Source of the DNA: Buttiauxella massiliensis
GTDB lineage: Bacteria; Pseudomonadota; Gammaproteobacteria; Enterobacterales; Enterobacteriaceae
NCBI RefSeq assembly: GCF_902500225.1
Contig: NZ_LR722666.1
Span: 1 to 64,000, forward strand
Length of the DNA: 64,000 nt
Direction: 5' to 3'
Shown: piece by piece, positions 8,353-16,929 of the stretch
Numbering within the stretch: position 1 is the first letter of the stretch
Layout of the letters: each line of letters starts with the position of its first letter
Notes under the pieces: model-generated
The model's input: only the letters and a program-made list of their open reading frames with translations
Databases searched by the model: none
What the model was told of the DNA's origin: nothing
Translations under genes and position numbers: made by a program

Positions 8353-10014
8353 ATGTCACAATCTTTAAATATAATTATACCGCCACCGATTCTAGATGAG
8401 AATGGAAATTACAGTTATTCCATAGTAACCGGTGCAACTGATACAAACCTGACGGGCGTTTGTTATAAAACTCCAGATCGCATTATTCCGGTAGTATTTG
8501 TCCCTGGAGTAATGGGAACAAATCTGAAGGCGGTAAAGCAAAAATACAAAGTCCCTGGCGATTTGTGGCGTCTGGATAGCAGTAATACTCTGCTCTGGTG
8601 GCTAGGGCGAGGGGCAACCATGAGGAGAAATCTGCTTTCGCCAAACGTTACGGAAGTGGATGATGGGGGATTCATTGACCATGAAGATGAGACTGATAAT
8701 GCCTTATTCCCCAGCAGACGAAACAGATACTGGGGCGAAGTTGCCTGGATGAGCTATGGTGAATTTCTTATCTGGCTACAGGGAGCATTGAATGACTTTG
8801 ATTCTTGTCAGGGGGGAGTACGCGATAAATTAATCTCCGTCGATTTACAAGCTGACTGGAATGAAACCCCTTTAACGAAAGATGAAGTTGCGTTGAGCTA
8901 TAAATATTTATACCCAGTTCATGCCTGTGGGTATAACTGGCTTGATTCTAATGCTGTATCTGCCGAGAGGCTGAAGAACCGAATTACGGAAATAAAAAAT
9001 GATTATCTGGCAAAAGGAAAAAAGTGTGAAAAAGTAATCATTATCACCCATTCAATGGGTGGACTAGTTGCACGATATTATTCACAATATTTGAGTGGTG
9101 AACAAAATATTCTGGGTATTGTGCATGGTGTTATGCCTTCTATTGGTGCGGCGGCAACCTACACCCGAATGAAATCAGGGGCTGAAGGGAATGGTGTTGT
9201 TTCACATATGGCGACGACAGCTATGGGAAAAACAGAAACCGATAGTATTACTAACGCAATTGGAGCCAAAATTCTCGGAGAAAATGCTGCCGAAATGACC
9301 GCTGTTTTGTCTCAGTCGCCTGGACCTTTACAGTTATTACCCAGTGTTGAATATGGAATGCATTGGTTAAAGTTCAAAGCCGGGAACCAAATATGCAGCA
9401 AACCAGAAACCGAACCCTTTGAAGATATCTATTCAGTACGGGGGAAATGGTGGAGCTTATGTGAAGACCATTTAATTAATCCAAATAACACGACACATAA
9501 TAAAATTCAGATGGATAAAGATTGGGAGTCGTATTTCTCTATATTGACTGAAAAAGTGCAACCGGTTATTAACGATTTACAAAGTAAGTATCATAAAAAC
9601 ACTTATGCATTTTACAGTGGTGGTGATTCATTTCTTTCTTATGGAGATGTGAAATGGCATGCGGCATCACCTTTAGTAGAAACTAAAGAGCACATGGATT
9701 ATATATTGGATGCACCATTAGCTGTACTTACTGATATATCTTATACCCGCCAGACTAGTGGGGTTGTTGCTTATAATCAAGAGTCAATCCATTTTTTGAA
9801 TACATTCCAGATGTCACTACCGGAAGAACCAGGAGATGGTACTGTTCCGTTCCGTTCAGGACATATTCCGTTTGATTACCTTAAATCTTGTCTGGAGGTA
9901 TCGGTTGGTCATGAACCTGCCTATAAGGATAGCGAGAAGGCCAGGAATTTTGTATTACGCGCAGTGGTTAAAATAACACAGTCAATAAATGAAACTTCAC
10001 TGGCATATAAATAA
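8353..10014 (+). CDS. T6SS lipase-like effector 3 (divergent Tle paralogue)
   Basis: A 553-residue protein with the same architecture as effectors 1 and 2 but much lower identity. FVPGVMGTNL is near the N-terminus, the nucleophile is Ser234 in THSMGG, and Asp495 in GDGTVP and His520 in VGHEPAY complete the likely triad. An extra segment of about 25 residues follows the nucleophile region, around KSGAEGNGVVSHMATT. An AAGGA site precedes the ATG. It has no signal peptide. Its stop overlaps the next gene (TAATG). The locus is AT-rich compared with the tss genes, suggesting separate acquisition. It is probably a lipid hydrolase delivered by the T6SS encoded here. Confidence 0.78.
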   Translation: MSQSLNIIIPPPILDENGNYSYSIVTGATDTNLTGVCYKTPDRIIPVVFVPGVMGTNLKAVKQKYKVPGDLWRLDSSNTLLWWLGRGATMRRNLLSPNVTEVDDGGFIDHEDETDNALFPSRRNRYWGEVAWMSYGEFLIWLQGALNDFDSCQGGVRDKLISVDLQADWNETPLTKDEVALSYKYLYPVHACGYNWLDSNAVSAERLKNRITEIKNDYLAKGKKCEKVIIITHSMGGLVARYYSQYLSGEQNILGIVHGVMPSIGAAATYTRMKSGAEGNGVVSHMATTAMGKTETDSITNAIGAKILGENAAEMTAVLSQSPGPLQLLPSVEYGMHWLKFKAGNQICSKPETEPFEDIYSVRGKWWSLCEDHLINPNNTTHNKIQMDKDWESYFSILTEKVQPVINDLQSKYHKNTYAFYSGGDSFLSYGDVKWHAASPLVETKEHMDYILDAPLAVLTDISYTRQTSGVVAYNQESIHFLNTFQMSLPEEPGDGTVPFRSGHIPFDYLKSCLEVSVGHEPAYKDSEKARNFVLRAVVKITQSINETSLAYK

Positions 10015-11105
10015 TGAGAATAAAATTACAGGCTGCCATTGTTGGTACAGTTATGCTGGTAGGTAGTGCGTATTATACCTGGCATACCTTGACAGAAAAA
10101 CAACAGAAAACCGTGGTTCTGGATACTCAGGAGAAAAGAGCAGTGGATACAATACTAAAAAATAGAAAAACATACTGTATTGGTAATTATAATATTGAAC
10201 TGCCTGATGGTATGGTGCTGGATGAAAAAACAAAACCCGTTGTTCGTTTTGATGGCAGTACTCTTACCAGTAAACGTATGTATTATCCTGCTTTTGAGCA
10301 GCGAATCCGGCTGCGCGAGAATGAGCTTAAACAAACCAGTCCGATAGATCCTAATAATGGTGATTACCTGAAAGCAATACACCCACTTGGAAGTGGTATG
10401 AAAGGTATTGTTTTTGAAAGAATGGAATCTGTTTCGGTACCTGACTCTGCCAGAATTCTGGAGGCGCATTTTTACAAAGATAACACAGCTTTTTTGTTAG
10501 AGATGAATGGCCGGAATGGAGAAAGCACCCGTTATGATAAATACAGAAATGAATACCCTGCACTATATGCCAATAATATTCCTAAAAAGCTGATTGAATT
10601 AAATAATCTCATAGCTCATATTCATGGGCGCGATGATGGGCTACCTAATTCATTCTCTGGTTTATGTATCCCAAATGGTTTCCTGGATATATCAGTGCTG
10701 AGTGGTGTCCAACAAGATATCGTGGTTAATCTGGCATCAAATGACAACCCTCAGTTGTCTGTAACCCTTGAGTCCAGAAACTATGATCCTGATAGTGAAA
10801 GTTTGCTTTCATTCAGGCGTTACGCTGAATCTTCCATTCATGATAATGGTGGGTATGTTATCAGAAAAGGGGAGAAGGATATTAGTAATCTACATGTACA
10901 AGAATGGCTGGCTAAAAGTAACAATCATGAAAAGAAAGAGGAATTTGATTTTTATTTTCTTATTAATGGTCAGCAGGCATCAGAGAGTAAACCTGTTTTA
11001 TTTTTAAATTTGAAATGGGAACAAAAAGGAACCAATGAAAATATAACGGACGCCGGGATTTTGGCGGTCTGGGATGAGATAATAAAAACCATCAAACTAC
11101 ACTGA
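10014..11105 (+). CDS. Tli4-like immunity protein 5 (partner of effector 3)
   Basis: A 363-residue protein distantly related to the other immunity proteins here. The N-terminus is a hydrophobic segment (about residues 7-24) that may be a signal peptide or an uncleaved anchor. The hallmark positions are kept: TYCIGNYNIELP, SKRMYYPAFEQRIRLRENEL, GLCIPNGF and the VQEWL block. The two framework cysteines are therefore conserved even at low identity. The ATG overlaps the effector stop. Pairing with effector 3 is inferred from position and from matched divergence of both partners. Confidence 0.75.
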   Translation: MRIKLQAAIVGTVMLVGSAYYTWHTLTEKQQKTVVLDTQEKRAVDTILKNRKTYCIGNYNIELPDGMVLDEKTKPVVRFDGSTLTSKRMYYPAFEQRIRLRENELKQTSPIDPNNGDYLKAIHPLGSGMKGIVFERMESVSVPDSARILEAHFYKDNTAFLLEMNGRNGESTRYDKYRNEYPALYANNIPKKLIELNNLIAHIHGRDDGLPNSFSGLCIPNGFLDISVLSGVQQDIVVNLASNDNPQLSVTLESRNYDPDSESLLSFRRYAESSIHDNGGYVIRKGEKDISNLHVQEWLAKSNNHEKKEEFDFYFLINGQQASESKPVLFLNLKWEQKGTNENITDAGILAVWDEIIKTIKLH

Positions 11106-11216
11106 TGTTTCCAGTTTGGAAGACTTTTGAACTATATGCTTCATAGACATCTATAACTGATCTTTATTTTTTAATTGGTTAGACAGCCGTCATAGCGTTT
11201 ATTTAAGAGTGCACAT

Positions 11217-12980
11217 ATGAAAGACCAAACCCTGCGTTATTACGATGCCGAAATGCGCTATCTGCGCGATGCGGCAAAAGAATTTGCACAAACTCACCCT
11301 GACAGGGCAGCAATGCTCGATCTCGATAAGCCCGGTATTCCCGATCCTTACGTTGAGCGCCTGTTCGAAGGTTTCGCCTTCTCAATGGGGCGGCTGCGCG
11401 AAAAAATTGATGACGACCTTCCGGAACTTACCGAAGGGTTGGTGAGCATGTTGTGGCCCCATTATCTGCGTACCATTCCATCGCTTGCGATTGTGGCGCT
11501 CACACCAGATGTTCCGGCGATGAAAATGGCCGAAACGGTACCTGTTGGTATGGAAGTTTATTCTCGACCAGTTGGGCCGAAGAAAACCGTCTGCCAGTAC
11601 CGCACCACGCGCGATATGGTGTTGAACCCGCTTGAAGTTTCAAAAGTGGTGATGACAACGGAACCTGATGGACGCTCTGTGTTACGCCTGCGTCTCGCAT
11701 GCAGCACGCAGGCTGACTGGGCACAGGTGGATTTGAAGCGTCTGTGTTTCTATCTGTCGGGTGAAGCGGCGGTAAGTAGCGCGTTACATCTGGCGCTAAC
11801 TCGTCGGCAGGCGGCATTTTATTTGCGCCTGCCTAATCAGACAGGTCGCATAAAAGTGGATGGCTGGTTTTCACCCGGCGGATTTGCCGATGAAGACTTA
11901 CTGTGGCCAAAAGGGGAAAGCGCATTCAGTGGGTATCAGCTACTGCTGGAGTATTTCACCTTCCGCGAGAAGTTTATGTTTGTGCATCTCAATGGTCTGG
12001 AAACCGTGACATTGCCTGCCGGAATCACGCATCTGGATATCGAAGTGGTGTTAAACAGTCAGTGGCCGAGCGATTTACCGGTGACGGATGATGCCCTGAT
12101 GCTGCACTGCGTGCCGGTGGTAAACCTGTTCTCACTTGAAGCGGACCCGTTGATTATCAACGGTCTGGAAAATGAATACCTGTTGCGTCCACGCCGCCTG
12201 CAGGACGGGCATACTGAGATTTACTCCGTGGATTCCGTGACCGGTTCAAACCGAACATCGGACGCAACTTATGTCCCGTTTACCAGTTTCCGCCATCGGG
12301 GGGGAATGCAGCGCCGCCATGCACCGGAGCGTTACTTCCATACTCGTGTGAGGCGAGGTGTTACCGGGTTGCATGACACATGGCTTATTCTCGGCGGTGA
12401 GATGTGGGAAGCAGATAAACTGATTTCCCGCGAACCTGTCTCGCTAAAAATCACCGGCACCAATGGCCAGTTACCGCGTAAAGCACTTCAGAGCACATTG
12501 CTTGATCGTTGCGAGGTCGTACTGCAAACACCGCTGAAAGTTCGCAATCTCTGTAAACCAACTTTGCCGTCGTATCCTCCCGCTGAAGACAGTTTCCAGT
12601 GGCGTGTGCTGAGTCATCTGGGTTCGAGTTATCTGAACCTGATGAGCAGCGCTGAAGTGTTGCGTGGCACGCTAGAGTTGTACAACTGGCAGGGCGATGA
12701 ACTCAATAACCGCCGTCTGGACGCCATTCTTGAAGTTCAGCATCACCAGATTCAGCGTTTTGAAAAAGGCTTCTTGCTACGCGGTCTTGATATCGAAGTG
12801 ACGCTGGATAGCAATGGCTTTACAGGTGAGGGTGATATCCACCTGTTTGGTGAAATGCTCAACCGCTTCCTTGCACTGTATGCCGATATTCACCTGTTTA
12901 ATCAGCTCACCCTTATTGTCCAGCCTGCCGGGAAATGTATCCGATGGAACGAGAATCACAACCAGCGTCTGCCCGGTTAA
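11217..12980 (+). CDS. tssF: T6SS baseplate protein TssF (VasA/ImpG)
   Basis: A 587-residue protein starting MKDQTLRYYDAEMRYLRD, the standard TssF beginning. Length and the internal segments EGLVSMLWPHYLRTIPSL and SFRHRGGMQRRHAPERYFHTR agree with the family. TssF joins TssG, TssE and TssK to form the wedge of the cytoplasmic T6SS baseplate on which the contractile sheath grows. It is the first gene of a tight tssF-tssG-tssJ-tssE-tagA run. The 111-bp gap before it separates these conserved genes from the effector array. Confidence 0.95.
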   Translation: MKDQTLRYYDAEMRYLRDAAKEFAQTHPDRAAMLDLDKPGIPDPYVERLFEGFAFSMGRLREKIDDDLPELTEGLVSMLWPHYLRTIPSLAIVALTPDVPAMKMAETVPVGMEVYSRPVGPKKTVCQYRTTRDMVLNPLEVSKVVMTTEPDGRSVLRLRLACSTQADWAQVDLKRLCFYLSGEAAVSSALHLALTRRQAAFYLRLPNQTGRIKVDGWFSPGGFADEDLLWPKGESAFSGYQLLLEYFTFREKFMFVHLNGLETVTLPAGITHLDIEVVLNSQWPSDLPVTDDALMLHCVPVVNLFSLEADPLIINGLENEYLLRPRRLQDGHTEIYSVDSVTGSNRTSDATYVPFTSFRHRGGMQRRHAPERYFHTRVRRGVTGLHDTWLILGGEMWEADKLISREPVSLKITGTNGQLPRKALQSTLLDRCEVVLQTPLKVRNLCKPTLPSYPPAEDSFQWRVLSHLGSSYLNLMSSAEVLRGTLELYNWQGDELNNRRLDAILEVQHHQIQRFEKGFLLRGLDIEVTLDSNGFTGEGDIHLFGEMLNRFLALYADIHLFNQLTLIVQPAGKCIRWNENHNQRLPG

Positions 12981-14038
12981 TCGCACAGCTCCAGGATAAA
13001 CTGCCCTATACCCAGTTTTATCGTTTTTGCCAGCTACTGGAGCGCAGCCAGCCTGAAGCGCCAGCCCTGGGAAGCCACTGGGAGGTTAAACATGACCCGG
13101 TGCGTTTTCGTCCTCATCCGGGCATGGGGTTTCCGGCCAGTGAATTTAAGCGAGTGGAAATACCGGAACAAGCGCATCTACCGCCTACTATCCGCACCAC
13201 TTTTATGGGGCTGTATGGTGTGGAGTCACCGCTGCCTACTGCCTATATCGACGATATTACTCAGCGCCGCGATGGACATGAGGCGGTCAGCGATTTTCTG
13301 GATATTTTTAATCACCGGTTAATCACCCAACACTACCGCATCTGGCGTAAATACTCTTATCCGGCCACCTTCGCTCCTGGTGGTACGGACAGAACATCTC
13401 GCTATCTACTGAGTTTGTGCGGCCTGGGAATTAAAGGCTGCGCGGGGAATATCGCCACGCCTGTTTCTCGTTTTCTTGCGCTGACCGGCATGATGCGTTT
13501 GCCGACCCGTACCAGCGAAGGGATTATCGCGCTTGTGCAGTTATTGGCTCCGGATACCAAAGCGCGTGTAATTGCTCATGATCGCTGCCGTATTCCGCTG
13601 CGTAAGCAGCTTGCAATGAGTGCGCGTAATCCTGTCAGTATGAGCAACAGCCCGGTTATGGGCAGCCACGCGCTTGATGTGAATAGCCAGGTGCTACTGA
13701 GACTGCAGACAAACAATGCCGACGAAGCCCATGAATGGCTGCCAGGCGGGCAACTGTACACAGATTTGCAGGCACTGTTGCAGGTCTATCTTGGCTCGCG
13801 GCTAAATGTGCGTTTTCAGCTTTCGGTGCTGCGCAGTTTGCTGCCGGATGCACAACTCTCCTGCCAGCCACAGCACAGTGGCGTACTGCTCGGCAGAACT
13901 GCGGTGATGCGCGCAGCGCGTGACATCACAACGCATCATAAAGATGAACTGATCACTATTAACCTGGGTCGCTATCAGCGCGTTCAGGAAAACCTTAACC
14001 GGAGGGATACCGATGAGCATGGCGATTATCGCTGGTAA
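12944..14038 (+). CDS. tssG: T6SS baseplate protein TssG (VasB/ImpH)
   Basis: A 364-residue protein that overlaps the end of tssF. Two ATGs compete, 12935 and 12944. The second is chosen because GGGAAA sits at proper spacing. Family features include the N-terminal LQDKLPYTQFYRFCQLLE and the segment MGLYGVESPLPTAYIDDI. TssG partners TssF (two TssF per TssG in characterised systems) in the baseplate wedge. The C-terminal end overlaps tssJ, indicating translational coupling. Confidence 0.95.
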   Translation: MERESQPASARLIAQLQDKLPYTQFYRFCQLLERSQPEAPALGSHWEVKHDPVRFRPHPGMGFPASEFKRVEIPEQAHLPPTIRTTFMGLYGVESPLPTAYIDDITQRRDGHEAVSDFLDIFNHRLITQHYRIWRKYSYPATFAPGGTDRTSRYLLSLCGLGIKGCAGNIATPVSRFLALTGMMRLPTRTSEGIIALVQLLAPDTKARVIAHDRCRIPLRKQLAMSARNPVSMSNSPVMGSHALDVNSQVLLRLQTNNADEAHEWLPGGQLYTDLQALLQVYLGSRLNVRFQLSVLRSLLPDAQLSCQPQHSGVLLGRTAVMRAARDITTHHKDELITINLGRYQRVQENLNRRDTDEHGDYRW

Positions 14039-14555
14039 AAAATATGGCGTGCTACTTCCGCTGGCAATAGTTGCCACCTTGAGTGGCTGTGGCCTGACTC
14101 AGAAAGTGAGCGATAGCACTGTGGCTATGACGAAATCCATTTTTTATAAGCAGGTAAAAATGCTGCATCTGGATATCACAGCGCGTGACGCGATCAACAA
14201 CAACGCAGGTGGCGCACCGTTGGCCATGGTGGTGCGTATCTATCAGTTAAAAGACCGCAAGGTTTTTGATGGTACGGATTATCCGTCGCTATTTGCTGAC
14301 GACAGCCAGGCGATTAAGGCTGATTTAATCACCGAAAAGGATATCCGTATTCGCCCGGGAGCGGCTGTAACTATTGATGTGCCGCTGGATGAGAAAGCTC
14401 AGTTTGTAGCGGTGGCGGGGATGTTCCTGGCTCCGGATTTTACCAACGACACCTGGCGTGTGGTATTAAGCCGCGATGACCTGGACCCGGAAAACGCGCG
14501 CCAGATTGAGCTGAATAACCAGGGTATGACACTGACCGCGTTGAAGGATAAATAA
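14013..14555 (+). CDS. tssJ: T6SS outer-membrane lipoprotein TssJ
   Basis: A 180-residue lipoprotein. A basic N-terminus and hydrophobic core lead to the lipobox LSGC, giving a lipidated Cys at about residue 26. The mature domain matches the transthyretin-like TssJ family (RIYQLKDRKVFDGTDYPSLF). It anchors the TssJLM membrane complex to the outer membrane by binding TssM. GGAGG precedes the ATG, which overlaps tssG. Tandem codons M-S-M leave some doubt about the exact first residue. Confidence 0.93.
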   Translation: MSMAIIAGKKYGVLLPLAIVATLSGCGLTQKVSDSTVAMTKSIFYKQVKMLHLDITARDAINNNAGGAPLAMVVRIYQLKDRKVFDGTDYPSLFADDSQAIKADLITEKDIRIRPGAAVTIDVPLDEKAQFVAVAGMFLAPDFTNDTWRVVLSRDDLDPENARQIELNNQGMTLTALKDK

Positions 14556-14556
14556 T

Positions 14557-15000
14557 ATGGCGCAGCCTTCGCTTTATGAAATGCTCACGGGGAACTTCAC
14601 CGGTGGTCTTGAGCTCCATCAGGTCAGCGAGCAAAACCAGGTCATTCTCTCGGTACTCGACAATATGCAGCGCATTCTCAATGCCCGCCAGGGGACATTA
14701 AGCCACTTGCCGGATTATGGTCTGCCAGATATGAGCAAAATTCTGCAGGGTTTGCCGGGGACCGCGCACCAGTTGATGAACACACTTTCCAGCGTGCTGT
14801 TGAAATACGAGCCACGTCTAAAAAGCCTGACGATTACGCTGCTTGAGCAAAAAATGCCGGGTGAACTGGCTTATGCCATTGATGCTGAGTTGAAGGGTAT
14901 TGGTCTGGTGCGCTATGGCACTGATTTTATGCCGGAAGGGCGGGTGCTTATCCGCCATCTTAAACAGCAGAACTACCTCAATACCACTACCCGGATGTAG
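14557..15000 (+). CDS. tssE: T6SS baseplate protein TssE (gp25-like)
   Basis: A 147-residue protein homologous to phage T4 gp25. It contains the typical opening QPSLYEMLTGNF, then SVLDNMQRILNARQGTLSHLPDYGLPD and the EPRL motif (KYEPRLKSLTITL) that initiates sheath polymerisation. It starts 1 base after tssJ ends and is followed closely by tagA. Confidence 0.95.
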   Translation: MAQPSLYEMLTGNFTGGLELHQVSEQNQVILSVLDNMQRILNARQGTLSHLPDYGLPDMSKILQGLPGTAHQLMNTLSSVLLKYEPRLKSLTITLLEQKMPGELAYAIDAELKGIGLVRYGTDFMPEGRVLIRHLKQQNYLNTTTRM

Positions 15001-15038
15001 TGGGTTCGTTCTCTTTTCCTCTTCTCAAGAATAAAACC

Positions 15039-16376
15039 ATGAATGATAAAAACCCACACACGCTGAAAACCGGCGGCGACCCGCGTGGGCTTGCCGATTT
15101 TGCGGCACTGCGCGAAGAACTGAGCAAACTTACTCATCCGGCTCGGCCGGATGTGAACTGGCAGCTTGTGGAAACGTTGTGCCTGAATTTGTTTGAGCGT
15201 AACGGCGTAGACCTTCAGACGGCGGCCTGGTACACCCAGGCGCGCACTCGTCTTGCTGGGCTTTATGGGCTAAATGAAGGACTGGCGATAGTGGTGGCGC
15301 TGATTACCCACCAGTGGGGCGCAATATGGCCGCAAGCCACGCATGCACGGATGGAAGTTCTCAGCGGTTTAAGCCAAAGAGTGCAGCAGATGGTTCGTAG
15401 TTTTACGTTGGAATATGCTGATCTCGGCGAGCTTTATCAGGCAGAAAAACACCTCGCAAATCTGGGTGATGTGCTGCAACGCCTGGAGCTAAAACATTTA
15501 AGCCAGATGGACGTATTACGTAACCAGTTACAGGCGGCGGCCATACGGCTGGAAAATAGTGATGTTAAAGCAGGTAACAACGACGCGACTACTACAGGTA
15601 TTGTCCTGCCAGCGAACACTTGTGCAACGACAGCAAGTAACAGTTCGCGCACAACATGGGTGTACGTTGCTCAGGCAGAGCCGCAAGCGAAGGGCGAAAC
15701 CGTGAGTATTTCTGTGCCGGTAAAACCGTGGAAGCCATTTATTTCTGGGGTCGTCACTATGCTGGTGGTCGGTGGGATGTCGCTGTACGGTTGGAATTAT
15801 ATGCATCGACAAGATCCTGAATTGGCTCAGTTACAGGCATCTATCGCGCCATGGCCAGCAGCTCTTTCGGCCGGGAAAATCCAAAGTTTACAGCAGAAGA
15901 AACCCGAATGGCTTAGCGATAACGCTTATCCCGAGGCGGTAGAGCAGCGATTGAAACAGCTCACTATGCTCCAACCAGACTGGGCGCTGAATTATGGTAA
16001 TCAGCTCGTTGGGCAGGTAAAGGCATTGTGGCCAAAAACACCGCTTGCGCTGCAAATATCCTCACGCTGGCAGCAGCAATTAAAGGAGTCAGCACTGCCG
16101 CCGGAAAAAATGAATGACTGGCATCAGGGAATGGAGCAACTCCAGCAACTCGCTAGCCGCCTGAACGGATTGGACGAGCAGCATGGCAAATACATGACGG
16201 TCAGTGAGCTTAAGACGATGGTGTTTGGCATCCAACAGTCGTTCAACAAAACGATTCCTGTGGAAGAGCAGTTACGGCAGCTTGATGAGACTCCATCACA
16301 GGCATTGACTACTCAGACTGATATGCATCTGAATCAGCTGCTCAACCGCTACGTGCTGATTAAACAAAAAGGGTAG
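15039..16376 (+). CDS. tagA: TssA-like T6SS accessory protein TagA (ImpA_N / VasL type)
   Basis: A 445-residue protein with an N-terminal ImpA-type domain (GGDPRGLADFAALREELSKL), one membrane segment at about residues 234-252, and a C-terminal VasL-like alpha-helical region. TssA-like proteins with a hydrophobic segment are known as TagA, which holds the distal end of the extended sheath at the opposite membrane. A GTG at 15000 would add 13 residues; ATG at 15039 is preferred because the product then begins in the usual way. No strong ribosome site is visible for either. It is the last gene of the T6SS cluster in this window. Confidence 0.82.
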   Translation: MNDKNPHTLKTGGDPRGLADFAALREELSKLTHPARPDVNWQLVETLCLNLFERNGVDLQTAAWYTQARTRLAGLYGLNEGLAIVVALITHQWGAIWPQATHARMEVLSGLSQRVQQMVRSFTLEYADLGELYQAEKHLANLGDVLQRLELKHLSQMDVLRNQLQAAAIRLENSDVKAGNNDATTTGIVLPANTCATTASNSSRTTWVYVAQAEPQAKGETVSISVPVKPWKPFISGVVTMLVVGGMSLYGWNYMHRQDPELAQLQASIAPWPAALSAGKIQSLQQKKPEWLSDNAYPEAVEQRLKQLTMLQPDWALNYGNQLVGQVKALWPKTPLALQISSRWQQQLKESALPPEKMNDWHQGMEQLQQLASRLNGLDEQHGKYMTVSELKTMVFGIQQSFNKTIPVEEQLRQLDETPSQALTTQTDMHLNQLLNRYVLIKQKG

Positions 16377-16379
16377 CCC

Positions 16380-16410
16380 AATGAGGCTATCTTTCGGCTC
16401 CAGCCTCATT
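16380..16410 (+). terminator. Hairpin after tagA
   Basis: AATGAGGCT and AGCCTCATT form a 9-bp stem with a 13-base loop, 4 bases after the tagA stop. The following T-run is weak, so it is a probable rather than certain terminator. Confidence 0.55.
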
Positions 16411-16596
16411 TAGTCATCTTGTGAATGTTGCCTGGAGCATTAGTAACACATTGTCTTTATTGCTCTGGTAAGCAACAAAAATCAGAGATACTAAGAAAAG
16501 AGTTTTAATAGGAATTGAGTAGAGCAGTCGAAATATAGCTGGATTAGTTAGGGTTTTATGACCGGAGAGATAAAGCTTTGAATGTTTCTTTATGAA

Positions 16597-16673
16597 TGGT
16601 GCGTCCGAGTGGACTCGAACCACCGACCCCCACCATGTCAAGGTGGTGCTCTAACCAACTGAGCTACGGACGC
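16597..16673 (-). tRNA. tRNA-Val(GAC), copy 1
   Basis: A 77-base cloverleaf on the minus strand with CCA encoded. Acceptor GCGTCCG pairs with CGGACGC, the D arm reads AGCTCAGTTGGTTAGAGC, the anticodon loop TTGACAT has anticodon GAC, and the T arm carries GGTTCGAGTCC. It corresponds to the valV/valW tandem of E. coli beside mdtK. Confidence 0.97.
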
Positions 16674-16699
16674 ACTATTTGTTGCGGTAAAACTTATAA

Positions 16700-16776
16700 T
16701 GGTGCGTCCGAGTGGACTCGAACCACCGACCCCTACCATGTCAAGGTAGTGCTCTAACCAACTGAGCTACGGACGC
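16700..16776 (-). tRNA. tRNA-Val(GAC), copy 2
   Basis: Same structure as the neighbouring tRNA, 26 bp away. The anticodon stem has a compensated pair change (C-G to T-A), so folding is preserved. Anticodon GAC, CCA encoded. It is transcribed before copy 1. Confidence 0.97.
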
Positions 16777-16894
16777 ACTGTGTTGTCTGTGACAACGGGG
16801 ACGAATATTAGCGGCAGCCCCCGAGCCTTGCAAGCTTTAAACCGCAATTTTCTTCCATATTTCACTCGTTTGCTGCGCATCTGTGCAACCCGCT

Positions 16895-16924
16895 GGAAAA
16901 ATAGCCGCCAAAGCGGCGGCTATT
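16895..16924 (-). terminator. mdtK terminator
   Basis: Read on the minus strand, AATAGCCGCC and GGCGGCTATT form a 10-bp perfect stem with a 5-base loop, followed by TTTTTC. It starts 6 bases past the mdtK stop. Confidence 0.85.
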
Positions 16925-16929
16925 CGGGT

